Assembly (NCBI RefSeq): GCF_030433435.1
Contig: NZ_JANRHH010000036.1
Span: 1-64,000, forward strand
DNA: 64,000 nucleotides
Direction: 5' to 3'
From: Polycladomyces subterraneus
GTDB lineage: Bacteria; Bacillota; Bacilli; Thermoactinomycetales; JIR-001
Positions 45,901-55,828 of this stretch are shown here, piece after piece. The first letter of the stretch is position 1. Each line of letters opens with the position of its first letter. The position numbers and the translations under genes are program-made. The notes under the pieces are model-generated. The model was not told the origin of the DNA and did no database searches. It saw only the letters and a program-made list of their open reading frames with translations.

Positions 45901-47553
45901 GTGACCAAGCGGACATTCGATGACGCTTACCGGGAGTGGAAAGAGAAAACCGAATCTTTTGTGGCAAAATTTCCGGAACGAAAGCAATCTTTCGTCACCT
46001 CTTCCGGAATTGAAGTAGATCGGTTATATGTCGGAAGCGCCGAAAATTCGTCAGATTGGGAACGGATCGGGTTTCCCGGCGAATATCCGTATACCCGCGG
46101 CATCCGGCCAACCATGTATCGCGGACGCTTCTGGACGATGCGCCAGTATGCGGGATTTGGTTCTGCGGAGGAGACCAACCGGCGTTTCCGTTATCTGTTG
46201 GAGCAAGGACAGACGGGATTGAGCGTCGCATTCGATCTGCCCACACAGATCGGGTACGACTCCGATCACCCCATGGCAAAAGGGGAAGTGGGGAAAGTCG
46301 GGGTGGCGATCGATTCGTTGGAAGATATGGAACGCTTGCTGGAAGGGATTCCTCTGGATCAGGTCAGCACCTCCATGACGATCAATGCACCGGCCAGCGT
46401 GTTGTTGGCGATGTACATTGCCGTCGGGGAGAAACAGGGCGTTCCTTCCCACCAGTTGCGTGGCACGATTCAAAACGACATCCTGAAGGAATACATTGCC
46501 CGGGGAACGTACATCTTTCCACCCCAACCGTCGATGAGGATGATCACGGACGTCTTCGCCTATTGTGCGGAACACGTGCCCAAGTGGAACACCATCAGCA
46601 TCAGCGGATACCACATTCGGGAAGCCGGTTCGACGGCCGTACAGGAGGTCGCATTTACGCTGGCCAACGGCATCGCCTATGTGGAAGCGGCGGTAAAAGC
46701 GGGATTGGACGTGGATCAGTTCGCGCCGCGGCTGTCGTTTTTCTTCAACGCACACAATCACTTTTTCGAGGAAATTGCCAAGTTCCGCGCCGCACGCCGT
46801 TTGTGGGCCCGCATCATGCGCGAACGGTTCGGTGCCCGCGATCCCCGGTCGTGGCAACTGCGTTTTCACACACAGACCGGCGGCTCCACATTGACCGCGC
46901 AACAACCGGACAACAACATCGTCCGCGTCACATTGCAGGCGCTGGCAGCAGTCTTGGGCGGAACGCAAAGCCTGCACACCAATGCCCGCGACGAAGCATT
47001 GGCACTCCCGACTGAAGAATCGGCACGGATCGCCCTCCGTACCCAGCAGATCATCGCCTATGAGAGCGGGGTGGCCGATACGGTAGATCCGTTGGGCGGT
47101 TCTTATTTTGTCGAGGCGCTGACAGACCGGATCGAAGAAGAAGCGGTTCGCTACATTCAACAGATTGATGATTTGGGTGGTGCAGTGGCTGCAGTGGAGC
47201 AAGGGTACATGCAACGGGAAATCCACCGCGTTGCATTGGAGACCCAGCGCAGAATTGAGTCCGGTGAAGAAGTGGTAGTCGGCATGAACCGGTTCCAATT
47301 GAAAGACGAACCCCAGCCTCCTTTGCATCGCGTCGATCCAGCTCTGGAGCGGAAACAGGTGGAACGCGTGCAGTCATTGCGCGCAAGACGGGACGGGCAG
47401 CGCGTGCATGAGACACTGGCCGCGTTGAAACGAGCGGCGGAAGGAACGGACAACCTGATGCCCCACATTCTCGCTTGTGTGAAGGCGTACGCTACGGTAG
47501 GGGAGATTTGCCATGCGTTGCGTGACGTCTTCGGCGAATATCAACCGGTGTAA
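45901..47553 (+). CDS. Methylmalonyl-CoA mutase large (catalytic) subunit
   Basis: A 550-residue TIM-barrel subunit that interconverts methylmalonyl-CoA and succinyl-CoA with the B12 subunit encoded next. Marks are [17 protein letters not shown] with the Tyr typical of methylmalonyl-CoA rather than isobutyryl-CoA mutases, [39 protein letters not shown] with the catalytic His, and the [17 protein letters not shown] loop. It lacks the C-terminal B12 domain, as expected for split mutases. The GTG at 45901 follows GGAGGATA. Substrate assignment is supported by the epimerase and carboxylase genes downstream. Confidence 0.92.
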   Translation: MTKRTFDDAYREWKEKTESFVAKFPERKQSFVTSSGIEVDRLYVGSAENSSDWERIGFPGEYPYTRGIRPTMYRGRFWTMRQYAGFGSAEETNRRFRYLLEQGQTGLSVAFDLPTQIGYDSDHPMAKGEVGKVGVAIDSLEDMERLLEGIPLDQVSTSMTINAPASVLLAMYIAVGEKQGVPSHQLRGTIQNDILKEYIARGTYIFPPQPSMRMITDVFAYCAEHVPKWNTISISGYHIREAGSTAVQEVAFTLANGIAYVEAAVKAGLDVDQFAPRLSFFFNAHNHFFEEIAKFRAARRLWARIMRERFGARDPRSWQLRFHTQTGGSTLTAQQPDNNIVRVTLQALAAVLGGTQSLHTNARDEALALPTEESARIALRTQQIIAYESGVADTVDPLGGSYFVEALTDRIEEEAVRYIQQIDDLGGAVAAVEQGYMQREIHRVALETQRRIESGEEVVVGMNRFQLKDEPQPPLHRVDPALERKQVERVQSLRARRDGQRVHETLAALKRAAEGTDNLMPHILACVKAYATVGEICHALRDVFGEYQPV

Positions 47554-47585
47554 TCGGGATGAAAAGAAAGAAGGCGGTGTACGGT

Positions 47586-47996
47586 ATGAATCGACCCATT
47601 CGCGTGTTGGTTGCTAAACCCGGATTGGACGGACATGACCGCGGTGCGTTGATCATTGCGCAGGCGCTTCGCGACGAAGGGATGGAGGTGATCTATACAG
47701 GTTTGCGCCAATCGCCCGCACAGATCGTGGCAACGGCGATTCAGGAAGATGTGGACGTCATCGGTCTATCCTGTTTGTCCGGAGCGCATAACGAATTGTT
47801 TCCGGAAGTAACGCGTCTGTTGAAGGAACAAGGGGCCGACGACATCATTGTGATCGGTGGCGGGGTCATACCGAAGGAGGATATACCGTTTCTGAAACAG
47901 CACGGGATCGCGGAGGTGTTCACATCCGGCACGACTACACGGGAGACGGCGGAGTTTATCCGTCAAGCAGTGAAAACGAGGGAGGCACGAACATGA
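47586..47996 (+). CDS. Cobalamin-binding subunit of methylmalonyl-CoA mutase
   Basis: A 136-residue B12-binding domain with the base-off motif DGHDRG (DxHxxG), LSCLSGAH and VIGGGVIPKED. It completes the split mutase. ATG 47586 after AAGGCGGTG is preferred over ATG 47559, which has no ribosome site. Its stop overlaps the epimerase start (ATGA). Confidence 0.93.
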   Translation: MNRPIRVLVAKPGLDGHDRGALIIAQALRDEGMEVIYTGLRQSPAQIVATAIQEDVDVIGLSCLSGAHNELFPEVTRLLKEQGADDIIVIGGGVIPKEDIPFLKQHGIAEVFTSGTTTRETAEFIRQAVKTREART

Positions 47997-48427
47997 ATCG
48001 CCGGCAGGCACCCCACCAGATTAGTCACATCGGTATTGCTGTGCGTAGTTTGGATGAGGCGATTCCCCTGTACTGCGATATATTGGGCCTGGAATGGGAA
48101 GGAACGGAGACGGTGGAGAGCGAGCAGGTCCGCGTCGCCTTTTTCCGGATCGGTGAAACGCGGATCGAGCTGTTGGAGCCTCTGTCGCCGGAAAGCGCCA
48201 TCGCGAAGCATCTGGAAAAGCGGGGAGAGGGCATCCATCATATCGCGTTGGAGGTAGACGACATCGAAAGGCGCCTGTCCGAGTTGGCGGATCAGGGGGT
48301 CCGGCTCATCCACGAGCGGCCGAAGCAAGGAGCGCACAACGCGAAGGTGGCCTTCCTCCATCCCAAGTCGACAGGCGGTGTCCTGTTCGAGTTGTGTGAA
48401 CACGGGACGGATTCGGATTTGGAATAG
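47993..48427 (+). CDS. mce: Methylmalonyl-CoA epimerase
   Basis: A 144-residue glyoxalase-fold enzyme that interconverts the 2S and 2R forms of methylmalonyl-CoA. The metal-binding segments are QISHIGIAVRSLDEAI, GEGIHHIALEVDDIE and GGVLFELCE. It overlaps the B12 subunit gene, so the two are coupled. Confidence 0.94.
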   Translation: MNRRQAPHQISHIGIAVRSLDEAIPLYCDILGLEWEGTETVESEQVRVAFFRIGETRIELLEPLSPESAIAKHLEKRGEGIHHIALEVDDIERRLSELADQGVRLIHERPKQGAHNAKVAFLHPKSTGGVLFELCEHGTDSDLE

Positions 48428-48491
48428 ACGCGAGGACCCGATATACAGGGTGAAGGGTTGATCAGCGTCTCCAATGGAAGGGGGAGAAACC

Positions 48492-50033
48492 GTGTACGAA
48501 AAAATTGAGGAATTGGCAGAAAAAAGACGTCGAGTGGAGATGGGCGGGGGAGAAGAAAAAATTCGCTCCCAGCACGAAAAGGGGAAGCTGACCGCCCGGG
48601 AACGGATCGATCTGCTGTTGGATGAAGGTACATTCGTGGAGCTCAACCCGTTTGTAGAGCACCGGGCGACTCATTTCGGGATGGACAAGGTGTCCGCTCC
48701 AGGCGAAGGGGTGGTCACGGGGTACGGAAAAATCAACGGTCGGCCTGTATATGTATTTGCTCAAGACTTCACGGTGTTCGGCGGAGCACTGGGTGAGATG
48801 CATGCGATGAAAATCGCGCGTATAATGGACTTGGCGGCCAAAAACGGAGCGCCGATCATCGGATTGAACGATTCCGGCGGCGCCCGGATTCAAGAAGGGG
48901 TCGTCTCACTGGACGGTTACGGACATATTTTTTACCGTAATTCGATTTACTCCGGCGTGATTCCGCAGATCTCGGTCATCATGGGACCGTGTGCTGGGGG
49001 TGCGGTCTATTCCCCTGCCATTACGGATTTCGTTGTGATGGTGGAAAAAACGAGCCAGATGTTTATCACCGGACCCAAGGTGATTGAAACGGTTACGGGG
49101 GAGACCATCACTCCTGAGGATCTCGGCGGAGCACGGGTCCACGCATCTGTGAGCGGAAATGCGCATTTCACAGCACCGACGGAGGCGGAGGCGCTCGATA
49201 AGGTTCGCCGACTGCTCAGCTATCTGCCGCAAAATAACATGGAGGATCCGCCGCGCGTCTATGCACCGGAAGACGATGGATGGGTGGAGGAACTGGCCGA
49301 GGTCGTACCGGTGGAAGGAACCAAGGTATATGACGTATTGGAAGTGATCCGGCGCGTGGTGGACGAGGGATCGTTTCTGGAAGTGCAGGAGCGGTTCGCG
49401 CGAAACATCGTCGTCGGGTTTGGGCGCATCGCGGGGCAGACGGTCGGCATTGTCGCCAATCAGCCCAAGGTGATGGCGGGTGGATTGGACATCGATTCTT
49501 CCGACAAACTGAGCCGATTTGTCCGTTTCTGCGATTGTTTCAACATTCCGCTGATCACGTTTGTCGACGTGACCGGGTTTTTCCCCGGCGTTAACCAAGA
49601 ACACCGTGGCATTATCCGTCACGGAGCCAAAATCCTGTATGCTTACTCGGAGGCGACCGTGCCCAAAATCACCGTCATTACGCGCAAGGCATACGGCGGC
49701 GCATACGTGGCGCTCAACAGCAAAGCGATCGGCGCCGATCTCGTTTACGCTTGGCCCAGCGCCGAAGTGGCGGTGATGGGACCGGAAGGGGCGGCCAACA
49801 TCATCTTCAGCAAGGAAATCCGGGAAAGCGACAATCCTGAGGCAACGCGGGCTGCACGCATCGCCGAATACCGGGAGAAATTCGCCAACCCGTATGTGGC
49901 CGCTTCGATGGGTATGGTGGATGATGTGATCGACCCCCGCGAGACGCGAAAAAAGCTACGGGAAGCCCTGGAGATGCTGCGAAACAAACGGGAAAGCCGG
50001 CCGCCCAAAAAGCACGGCAATATCCCGTTGTGA
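48492..50033 (+). CDS. Acyl-CoA (propionyl/methylmalonyl-CoA) carboxyltransferase subunit
   Basis: A 513-residue carboxyltransferase with two crotonase-like halves. Markers are [57 protein letters not shown] and [14 protein letters not shown], as in PccB and MmdA (YqjD). It moves the carboxyl group between biotin and propionyl-CoA/methylmalonyl-CoA. No biotin or decarboxylase membrane subunits are adjacent, so whether it works as a carboxylase with AccB/AccC or as a decarboxylase is open. GTG 48492 follows GGAAGGGGGAG. Confidence 0.93.
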   Translation: MYEKIEELAEKRRRVEMGGGEEKIRSQHEKGKLTARERIDLLLDEGTFVELNPFVEHRATHFGMDKVSAPGEGVVTGYGKINGRPVYVFAQDFTVFGGALGEMHAMKIARIMDLAAKNGAPIIGLNDSGGARIQEGVVSLDGYGHIFYRNSIYSGVIPQISVIMGPCAGGAVYSPAITDFVVMVEKTSQMFITGPKVIETVTGETITPEDLGGARVHASVSGNAHFTAPTEAEALDKVRRLLSYLPQNNMEDPPRVYAPEDDGWVEELAEVVPVEGTKVYDVLEVIRRVVDEGSFLEVQERFARNIVVGFGRIAGQTVGIVANQPKVMAGGLDIDSSDKLSRFVRFCDCFNIPLITFVDVTGFFPGVNQEHRGIIRHGAKILYAYSEATVPKITVITRKAYGGAYVALNSKAIGADLVYAWPSAEVAVMGPEGAANIIFSKEIRESDNPEATRAARIAEYREKFANPYVAASMGMVDDVIDPRETRKKLREALEMLRNKRESRPPKKHGNIPL

Positions 50034-50049
50034 GGCGGGGAAGAACACA

Positions 50050-50412
50050 ATGGCCATCGACAAAACCATCCCGTTGGTTGTACATGTATTTAATCGCGGA
50101 AAGGTGGGCAAACCCGTACTAGCGGGGGAAGGAAGCACCCCATTCATTCGGCTGGTGAAACAGGAGAAGTCACCGGGTCGAGTGAAGATGCTGGGGGCGT
50201 TTGAAACCCGATTCCTGTTCAATCCGAGCGATGTGAGTGAATGGCGGTTGGCGGGCAGAGAGCGGCAGATGACGGTGCCGGGTTCCTCCTCTTGGGCGGA
50301 TCGAACGGTCATGCATCGCGCCGAGCGGTTTCGCGACCGGAGAACGGTAGACGGGAGGAAAGACGGTTGGTCAATCGCGAGCGATTGTTGGAAACGTTTT
50401 TCGAACTGGTGA
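50050..50412 (+). CDS. Small hypothetical protein after the carboxyltransferase
   Basis: A 120-residue reading frame with a ribosome site (GCGGGGAAG at 50035-50043) starting MAIDKTIPLVVHVFNRGKVG. I do not recognise a family. The first 80 residues look protein-like; the last 35 are basic and overlap the start of the next gene by 46 bases. It may be a small accessory protein of the carboxyltransferase or a decayed gene. Confidence 0.5.
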   Translation: MAIDKTIPLVVHVFNRGKVGKPVLAGEGSTPFIRLVKQEKSPGRVKMLGAFETRFLFNPSDVSEWRLAGRERQMTVPGSSSWADRTVMHRAERFRDRRTVDGRKDGWSIASDCWKRFSNW

Positions 50413-51491
50413 AAACAGACAGCGAAACGAAAGAGGAACGACAAATCTGCGATCTGTTGAAACGAAAGTGGACAGAGCTGGGCTTTCACGTCGTGGAAGA
50501 CGATGCTGCTGAGAAAACCGGTCACGGTGCGGGCAATTTAGTGGCCACACTGGAAGGAACGGTGAAAGATGCCCCTGTCGTCTATTTCACCTGTCACATG
50601 GACACGGTGAAACCGGGCAAAGGTATCAAACCTTCCATTCAGGACGGTTATGTCGTCTCAGACGGCACCACCATTCTGGGCAGTGACGACAAAGCGGGAA
50701 TCGCCGCACTGTTTGAAGGTATCCGCTTGATCCGGGAACAGGGTATCGACCACGGAACGATTCAATTGGTAATCACCGTCGGGGAAGAATCCGGATTGGT
50801 CGGAGCCAAAGCGTTGGATCGTTCGCTGTTGAAGGCGGATTTCGGCTTCGCATTGGACTCCAACGGACCGGTGGGCGAAATCATCACATCAGCCCCGTCT
50901 CAGTATCACATCAAAGCGACCATTTATGGCAAAGCAGCTCATGCCGGCGTGAACCCGGAAGACGGGATCAGCGCCATTCAAGTGGCCAGCCGCGCCATTT
51001 CCAAAATGTCGTTGGGCCGGATCGATGAGGAGACAACGGCCAATATCGGCATGTTCCGAGGCGGTACGGCCACCAACGTGGTTGCGGAACAGGCGGAGAT
51101 CATAGCGGAAGCACGCAGCCGCGATGAAGCCAAACTGGAAGCGCAAGTGAAAAAAATGGTCCAAGCCTTTGAGGAGGCGGCTCGGGAAGCGGGTGCCCGT
51201 GTCGAAGTGGAAACGGAAAAAATGTATCCAGCGTACAAGTTTGAGGAATCTCATCCAGTGGTGCAAACGGCGATTGCCGCGGTCAAAAAAGTGGGGCGCG
51301 ATCCGAAGATCCTTGCCAGCGGCGGCGGCAGCGACGCCAACGTCATCTCCGGTTACGGCGTCCCGACCGTTAACTTGGGCATCGGTTATGAAAACATTCA
51401 CACTACCAGCGAGCGGATGCCAATTGCTGAGTTGGAAAAAGCGGCCGAACTGGTGGTGTCGATCATCCAGACGGTCGCGGAGAAACGTTGA
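50367..51491 (+). CDS. M20-family peptidase (YqjE/PepT-like)
   Basis: A 374-residue zinc aminoacylase/peptidase-type enzyme. Zinc-site segments are FTCHMDTVKPGKG, LGSDDKAGIAALFEGI, TVGEESGLVGAK and the late TSERMPI, with the lid-domain motif GKAAHAGVNPEDGISAI. It is close to YqjE of Bacillus, which also follows mmdA. TTG 50367 with GGGAGGA at 50355-50361 is the likely start, because upstream sequence in the frame overlaps the preceding gene. A terminator follows. Confidence 0.9.
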   Translation: MVNRERLLETFFELVKTDSETKEERQICDLLKRKWTELGFHVVEDDAAEKTGHGAGNLVATLEGTVKDAPVVYFTCHMDTVKPGKGIKPSIQDGYVVSDGTTILGSDDKAGIAALFEGIRLIREQGIDHGTIQLVITVGEESGLVGAKALDRSLLKADFGFALDSNGPVGEIITSAPSQYHIKATIYGKAAHAGVNPEDGISAIQVASRAISKMSLGRIDEETTANIGMFRGGTATNVVAEQAEIIAEARSRDEAKLEAQVKKMVQAFEEAAREAGARVEVETEKMYPAYKFEESHPVVQTAIAAVKKVGRDPKILASGGGSDANVISGYGVPTVNLGIGYENIHTTSERMPIAELEKAAELVVSIIQTVAEKR

Positions 51492-51499
51492 CGAGGTGA

Positions 51500-51528
51500 A
51501 GGTCCTCCTTTGGGAGGACCTCATTTTT
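51500..51528 (+). terminator. Terminator of the methylmalonyl-CoA module
   Basis: AGGTCCTCC (51500-51508) pairs perfectly with GGAGGACCT (51513-51521), followed by CATTTTT. Confidence 0.9.
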
Positions 51529-51549
51529 GTTCGTACTGACGAACACGCA

Positions 51550-51584
51550 GGCTCCGATTTTTCGTTTGAAGCTCCGCACTCGAC
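51550..51584. repeat. Dispersed repeat copy downstream of the M20 peptidase
   Basis: GGCTCCGATTTTT (51550-51562), then GCTCCGCACTCGAC, shares words and order with the copy at 37360-37410. TGACGAA lies just upstream in both. Intergenic, between convergent genes. Confidence 0.5.
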
Positions 51585-51665
51585 AGGTGGTTTAGAACCG
51601 CCTCCCTAATAAAAGAGAGAGATAGGAGCGAGAGGGAAAAAAGGAGCGAAAAATAGCAGGCCGGC

Positions 51666-52919
51666 TTATGATCTATGGTAAGCTTTCACCTGTGCCGCGG
51701 CTGGTTGAACCGAGGATGGCATAAGCAGCCGTGTCGACGCGTTGGTACCCCACGCCGCCAACACCAACAGCCCTGCGAGCACCAAGTAACCTGTTCCTGC
51801 GCCGGTGTAGTCGATGATTAGCGTACACAATCCGATCAGGGCGAGCCGTATCATCATGCCCACCAATTGGAAAAAGTTGAGCACTCGTCCCATCAGGTGT
51901 TTGGGGACCGTCACCATATACAGGTTTTGTCGGACGAGGCGGACGGATGCATTGCACCAGCCGAACAGTGTGGTCAATGTAACGTACACCCATCCGTAGG
52001 GGAATACGACTACAGCGATCATGGCTGCGGCAAACACGAGGGTATTGCCGACAAGTGAACGAACATCGCCCAACCGTTTTGTCATTCCGGATATGAGAAA
52101 CCCGGCTGCCACTGCTCCGATGGCGTAGGTCATCTCGTGCAGCGAGTAGATGAGGGCGTCGGCATGAAGCGCTTGTGCCACAAACACGGGAGAGAGTAGG
52201 TTGCCCACCATCACGGCGATAAAGGGCATGAACACGGAGACGCCGAACAGCAGAAACCCGCGTTTCTTCTTTATGTATCTCCAGCTTTCTGCGAATTGCA
52301 CCAGCCAGTCCGTTCCGGGGTTTTCACGTACATGCTTTTCCAGCGTAAACACGTACTCCATCCGGCTGATGAGCAAAAATGCCAATAGATAGGTGAGGGC
52401 GTCAAACAGCAGCACAACCGGGAGGCCGTACCATCCGAGAACCAGGCCTGCCGCCCCGCCCGACAGGACGCTGGCCGTCTGATTTTCGATCTCCAAGAGA
52501 CTGTTGATCGACCGGTAGTGGCGCTCCTCAAACTTCTCCTGCACCAAAGCGGACTGCGTCGGAAAATGAATCTGAAAGATGAGGGTGGTCACAATAAACA
52601 ACGCGATCAACATCCACTGCCCGTAAGGAGCGTAGAATCCCCACAGGGCAAGGCTGAGCAGAATCACTAACCCAACGGCGTTTTCAACAAGTAAGATTGT
52701 TTTGCGGGGGAAGCGGTCGATCAGTGTGCCAACGTATGGTCCGAGTAAAAACATCAGGACGGATGAGACGAACATTGTGGTTCCCAACTGTTTTGCCGAA
52801 CCTGTCTCCGTTACCAAATACCAGGAAATCCCGATCATGGTCATGCCCTGGCCAAACCCGGAAAACAGATTGGCAAAAAACAGCTTTTGAAAGTTTCGGT
52901 CGAAAAACACCTCTATCAT
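51666..52919 (-). CDS. MFS transporter
   Basis: A 417-residue transporter with 12 helices, of the DHA3-type group that includes macrolide and enterobactin exporters. Marks are FFANLFSGFGQGMTMIGISW at the start, GPYVGTLIDRFPRKTILLVE (the MFS signature loop) and LVRQNLYMVTVPKHLMGRVL in the second half. Substrate is unknown. The ATG at 52919 has AGGGATA upstream. It is a single gene, convergent with the M20 peptidase. Confidence 0.88.
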   Translation of the reverse strand: MIEVFFDRNFQKLFFANLFSGFGQGMTMIGISWYLVTETGSAKQLGTTMFVSSVLMFLLGPYVGTLIDRFPRKTILLVENAVGLVILLSLALWGFYAPYGQWMLIALFIVTTLIFQIHFPTQSALVQEKFEERHYRSINSLLEIENQTASVLSGGAAGLVLGWYGLPVVLLFDALTYLLAFLLISRMEYVFTLEKHVRENPGTDWLVQFAESWRYIKKKRGFLLFGVSVFMPFIAVMVGNLLSPVFVAQALHADALIYSLHEMTYAIGAVAAGFLISGMTKRLGDVRSLVGNTLVFAAAMIAVVVFPYGWVYVTLTTLFGWCNASVRLVRQNLYMVTVPKHLMGRVLNFFQLVGMMIRLALIGLCTLIIDYTGAGTGYLVLAGLLVLAAWGTNASTRLLMPSSVQPAAAQVKAYHRS

Positions 52920-53072
52920 GCGTATCCCTCATTCTCAAGTGGGTTCTTGAGAATATCGTAACTCCATTTTTATAATTTGTAAACAATAAAGTTTATAAAG
53001 GGGCCAAAAACAGTTTCCCCTATAGGGGGAAGGAACAGGGAGATCAGAAGCTCGCCAATGGATTGGATTCGT

Positions 53073-53573
53073 TCACAAAAACAAAATCATATGGTCTTCA
53101 TCGACATACCGGTTTCCTACCTTCATCGCCCTTGGTTCGGTGGGAAAAACACGAAATCCCATCGAACGGTACAATTGGCGGGCTGATTCATTTTCCGCGT
53201 TCACGGTGAGAATCAGCTGCTCCAACCCCTCCATCTCCCGAGCGCGGCCGATCATTTCGTTCAACAATGCTTTCCCCACCCCTTGGCGACGAACTTCCGG
53301 TGTGACATACATTCCCCAGATAACCGCTTTATGTCGCAACTTTTTGCCTTTTTCCCGTTTGAAACCCACGTTTCCCACCAGCTGTCCGTCTTGAAAGACC
53401 CCAATCATAAACGCTTCCGGGGTGGGGGATAAACGTTTGGCAACGTGTTCGAACGATTGTGTAGCAGTCTCCTCGTATGTAGCGGCAAAAGCGTCTGGCT
53501 GCTCTTTTAACGCCCGCAATCTGAGATACTGAAACGCCGCTGCATCCAACGGGGTCAACAGACGAATCTCCAT
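53073..53573 (-). CDS. GNAT N-acetyltransferase
   Basis: A 166-residue acetyltransferase with MEIRLLTPLDAAAFQYLRLR at the start, the acetyl-CoA loop VRRQGVGKALL, and NVNAENESARQLYRSMGFRV-type sequence near the end. The substrate is unknown. It lies upstream of the MFS gene on the same strand, 150 bases away, and may be transcribed with it. Confidence 0.85.
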   Translation of the reverse strand: MEIRLLTPLDAAAFQYLRLRALKEQPDAFAATYEETATQSFEHVAKRLSPTPEAFMIGVFQDGQLVGNVGFKREKGKKLRHKAVIWGMYVTPEVRRQGVGKALLNEMIGRAREMEGLEQLILTVNAENESARQLYRSMGFRVFPTEPRAMKVGNRYVDEDHMILFL

Positions 53574-53602
53574 TGGACATCCCCTTTTTGACGCCTATCA
53601 TA

Positions 53603-53818
53603 TCATGTTTTCCCCGACGGTGTAGATCTTGTTTCTTTTTTGTTGACCCCGATCAGGTATCCCTGTTCACATACGAAAAACGAGGGGCGATTTTGTTGTT
53701 TCCACAACCAGCGTCGCAAGTTGGATGGGGAGGCGGAAGCCGCCAGGGCCAAAAATGCTCGTATCTCCTTCGCTTTCCCTGCCAAATAGAAACCGTCGGT
53801 ATGCCATGCCATTTTCAT
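53603..53818 (-). CDS. MciZ-like FtsZ-inhibitor peptide
   Basis: A 71-residue protein with GFYLAGKAKEIRAFL near its N-terminus. This closely matches the core GVVLVGKAWEIRAKL of Bacillus MciZ, the 40-residue peptide that caps FtsZ in the mother cell. Position also agrees: mciZ in Bacillus lies next to nudF. AGGAGGAAA precedes the ATG at 53818. The C-terminal 30 residues (from about RPSFFVCEQ) are extra compared with MciZ. Regulation by sigma-E would be expected, but I did not identify a promoter. Confidence 0.65.
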   Translation of the reverse strand: MKMAWHTDGFYLAGKAKEIRAFLALAASASPSNLRRWLWKQQNRPSFFVCEQGYLIGVNKKETRSTPSGKT

Positions 53819-53965
53819 CCGTTTTCCTCCGTTCCATCGTCTTTGATAACATCCTATCCACTTCCCATGCCAGCGATTCCGATTTCGCCGGATCCCCTTC
53901 GTCTTGGTGTATAATAGGGTTTGTCTGTTATTGTCGGCGGTCAAAATTCAGGTGTGAGGGAGTGA

Positions 53966-54514
53966 ATGGGAATGAGCCGGTTGGAGGAAAAAACGATCAA
54001 AAGTCAAACGATTTATGAAGGCAATATCATTCGGCTGCAAGTGGATCAAGTTACTTTGCCCGACGGCAGAACATCCCAGCGCGAGATCGTCAAACATCCG
54101 GGAGCGGTCGCGGTGGTGGCCATCACGGATGAAAAGAAACTGGTGTTGGTGCGGCAGTTTCGAAAACCCCTGGAAAAGACGATCTTGGAGATTCCGGCAG
54201 GGAAACTGGAACCGGGCGAAGATCCCCGCGTGTGTGCGTTTCGTGAATTGGAGGAGGAAACGGGGTATCGGGCTGAAGAGATGACCCCGCTCGTTTCTTT
54301 TTATACCTCACCCGGGTTTGCCGATGAGATCATTCATCTCTATGTGGCGACTGGATTGCAGAGGGGAGAGGCTCGACCGGATCAAGACGAATTCGTGGAA
54401 CTGGTGGAACTGACCTTACCTGAAGCGTGGCAGCGGATCGCTGATGGTGAAATTTGCGATGCGAAAACGGTGGCAGCCGTGTATCATTGGCAATTGAAGG
54501 AGATGCAGGGATGA
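53966..54514 (+). CDS. nudF: ADP-ribose pyrophosphatase (Nudix)
   Basis: A 182-residue Nudix hydrolase. The Nudix box reads GKLEPGEDPRVCAFRELEEE followed by TGY, and SFYTSPGFADEIIHLYVA is typical of NudF/ADP-ribose hydrolases. ATG 53966 or 53972 may be the start; GAGGGA at 53956-53961 is nearer the first. Its end overlaps the next gene (ATGA). Confidence 0.93.
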   Translation: MGMSRLEEKTIKSQTIYEGNIIRLQVDQVTLPDGRTSQREIVKHPGAVAVVAITDEKKLVLVRQFRKPLEKTILEIPAGKLEPGEDPRVCAFRELEEETGYRAEEMTPLVSFYTSPGFADEIIHLYVATGLQRGEARPDQDEFVELVELTLPEAWQRIADGEICDAKTVAAVYHWQLKEMQG

Positions 54515-55743
54515 ACGAAGCGGGGTACAGGGAAACGGGGGCATCGCGTCGTTCCCCCCGTCTGACCTCCTTTTTCGCCGATCTGCACATTCACATCGGT
54601 CGTACCGAAAGTGGTCTTCCTGTTAAAATCAGCGCCGCACGCAATCTGACGTTTGACCAGATCGTAAGGGAATCCGCCCAACGAAAAGGACTGGACATGA
54701 TCGGTATCATCGACGCCCATTCTCCCCCGGTGCAGGAAGAAATTGCAACGCGACTGGAAGCAGGCGTGTATCGTGAGCATCCGGACGGGGGACTGGTCTA
54801 CGGCGAGACAGTCGTCATACTGGGTACGGAGATTGAAGTGAAAGAGCCCGGTTTCGGCACGGCGCATCTATTGGCATACTTTCCGTCATTGGATGCGATT
54901 CGGCGGTTTACGCATTGGCTTACCAAGCGAATGAAAAATGTACAGTTGAGCACTCAGCGTCTTTACGCGCCCGTGAGGGATCTTCAGGAGAAAGTAACGC
55001 AGCTGGACGGTTTGATGATACCTGCTCATGTGTTTACCCCATTTAAAAGTGTATACGGAAGTGCCTCGGACCGGATGCGTGATTGGTTGGACCTGGACCG
55101 GATCGCGGCGGTCGAATTGGGTCTTTCAGCTGACAGTTCACTGGCTGACCGGCTTTCCGAGCTGTCCGCTCTGACGTTCGTCACCAATTCGGATGCCCAT
55201 TCCATCCCCAAGATCGGCCGCGAATACAATGAGCTGTGCATCGCTGGTCCCAGCTTTTTGGAGTTGAAGTGGGCACTGCTGCGACAAGACGGCCGCCGTG
55301 TCGTAGCCAACTATGGGTTGAACCCCAAGTTGGGCAAGTACTACCGGACGCGTTGTCTCAGTTGTGAGGCGCTGTTGCCGCCTGAGGAAACCCGGCGATG
55401 CCTGCGGTGCGGTTCGCACAAGGTGGTGAAGGGCGTATCGGATCGCGTAGAGGAAATCGCCGACCAACCCTCGACACCACCGGCCCATCGCCCGCCGTAT
55501 GTGTATCAAGTGCCGTTGGAGTTCATTCCCAAACTGGGTCCCAAAACGCTGGGCAAGCTGCTGGACCGGTTTGGCTCGGAAATGCGCATCCTCCATCACG
55601 CCGATATTGAAGAGATCGCGTCGATCGCCGGGACGTCCATTGCCGAGCATATCCGTTTGGCGCGGGAACAGCGCTTGCAATTTGACGAGGGTGGCGGCGG
55701 GATGTATGGCAAAGTAAAACAGATCCAAAACCAACCCAGCTGA
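54511..55743 (+). CDS. Endonuclease Q family protein (PHP domain)
   Basis: A 410-residue protein. The PHP domain (about 20-260) has FFADLHIHIGRTESG, IIDAHSP, GTEIEV, IPAHVF and TNSDAHSIPKIG. A zinc ribbon follows, with CLSCEALLPPEETRRCLRCG, and helix-hairpin-helix-like sequence (PKLGPKTLGKLLDRFGSEM) closes the protein. This is the layout of EndoQ, which nicks DNA 5' to deaminated bases such as hypoxanthine and uracil and occurs in Thermococcales and some Bacilli. ATG 54511 overlaps the nudF stop. Confidence 0.85.
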   Translation: MNEAGYRETGASRRSPRLTSFFADLHIHIGRTESGLPVKISAARNLTFDQIVRESAQRKGLDMIGIIDAHSPPVQEEIATRLEAGVYREHPDGGLVYGETVVILGTEIEVKEPGFGTAHLLAYFPSLDAIRRFTHWLTKRMKNVQLSTQRLYAPVRDLQEKVTQLDGLMIPAHVFTPFKSVYGSASDRMRDWLDLDRIAAVELGLSADSSLADRLSELSALTFVTNSDAHSIPKIGREYNELCIAGPSFLELKWALLRQDGRRVVANYGLNPKLGKYYRTRCLSCEALLPPEETRRCLRCGSHKVVKGVSDRVEEIADQPSTPPAHRPPYVYQVPLEFIPKLGPKTLGKLLDRFGSEMRILHHADIEEIASIAGTSIAEHIRLAREQRLQFDEGGGGMYGKVKQIQNQPS

Positions 55744-55828
55744 TTCCGCTCTCTCCTGTTCTCCCAAACGATGGTATTTTTCTCCGTCCACTCTCATAGA
55801 AATAGAGTAGGACAAGGAGGGGAACAGG

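Noticed and set aside
46051-47328. 425-residue minus-strand frame opposite the mutase
   Set aside because: Antisense shadow of the mutase large subunit.
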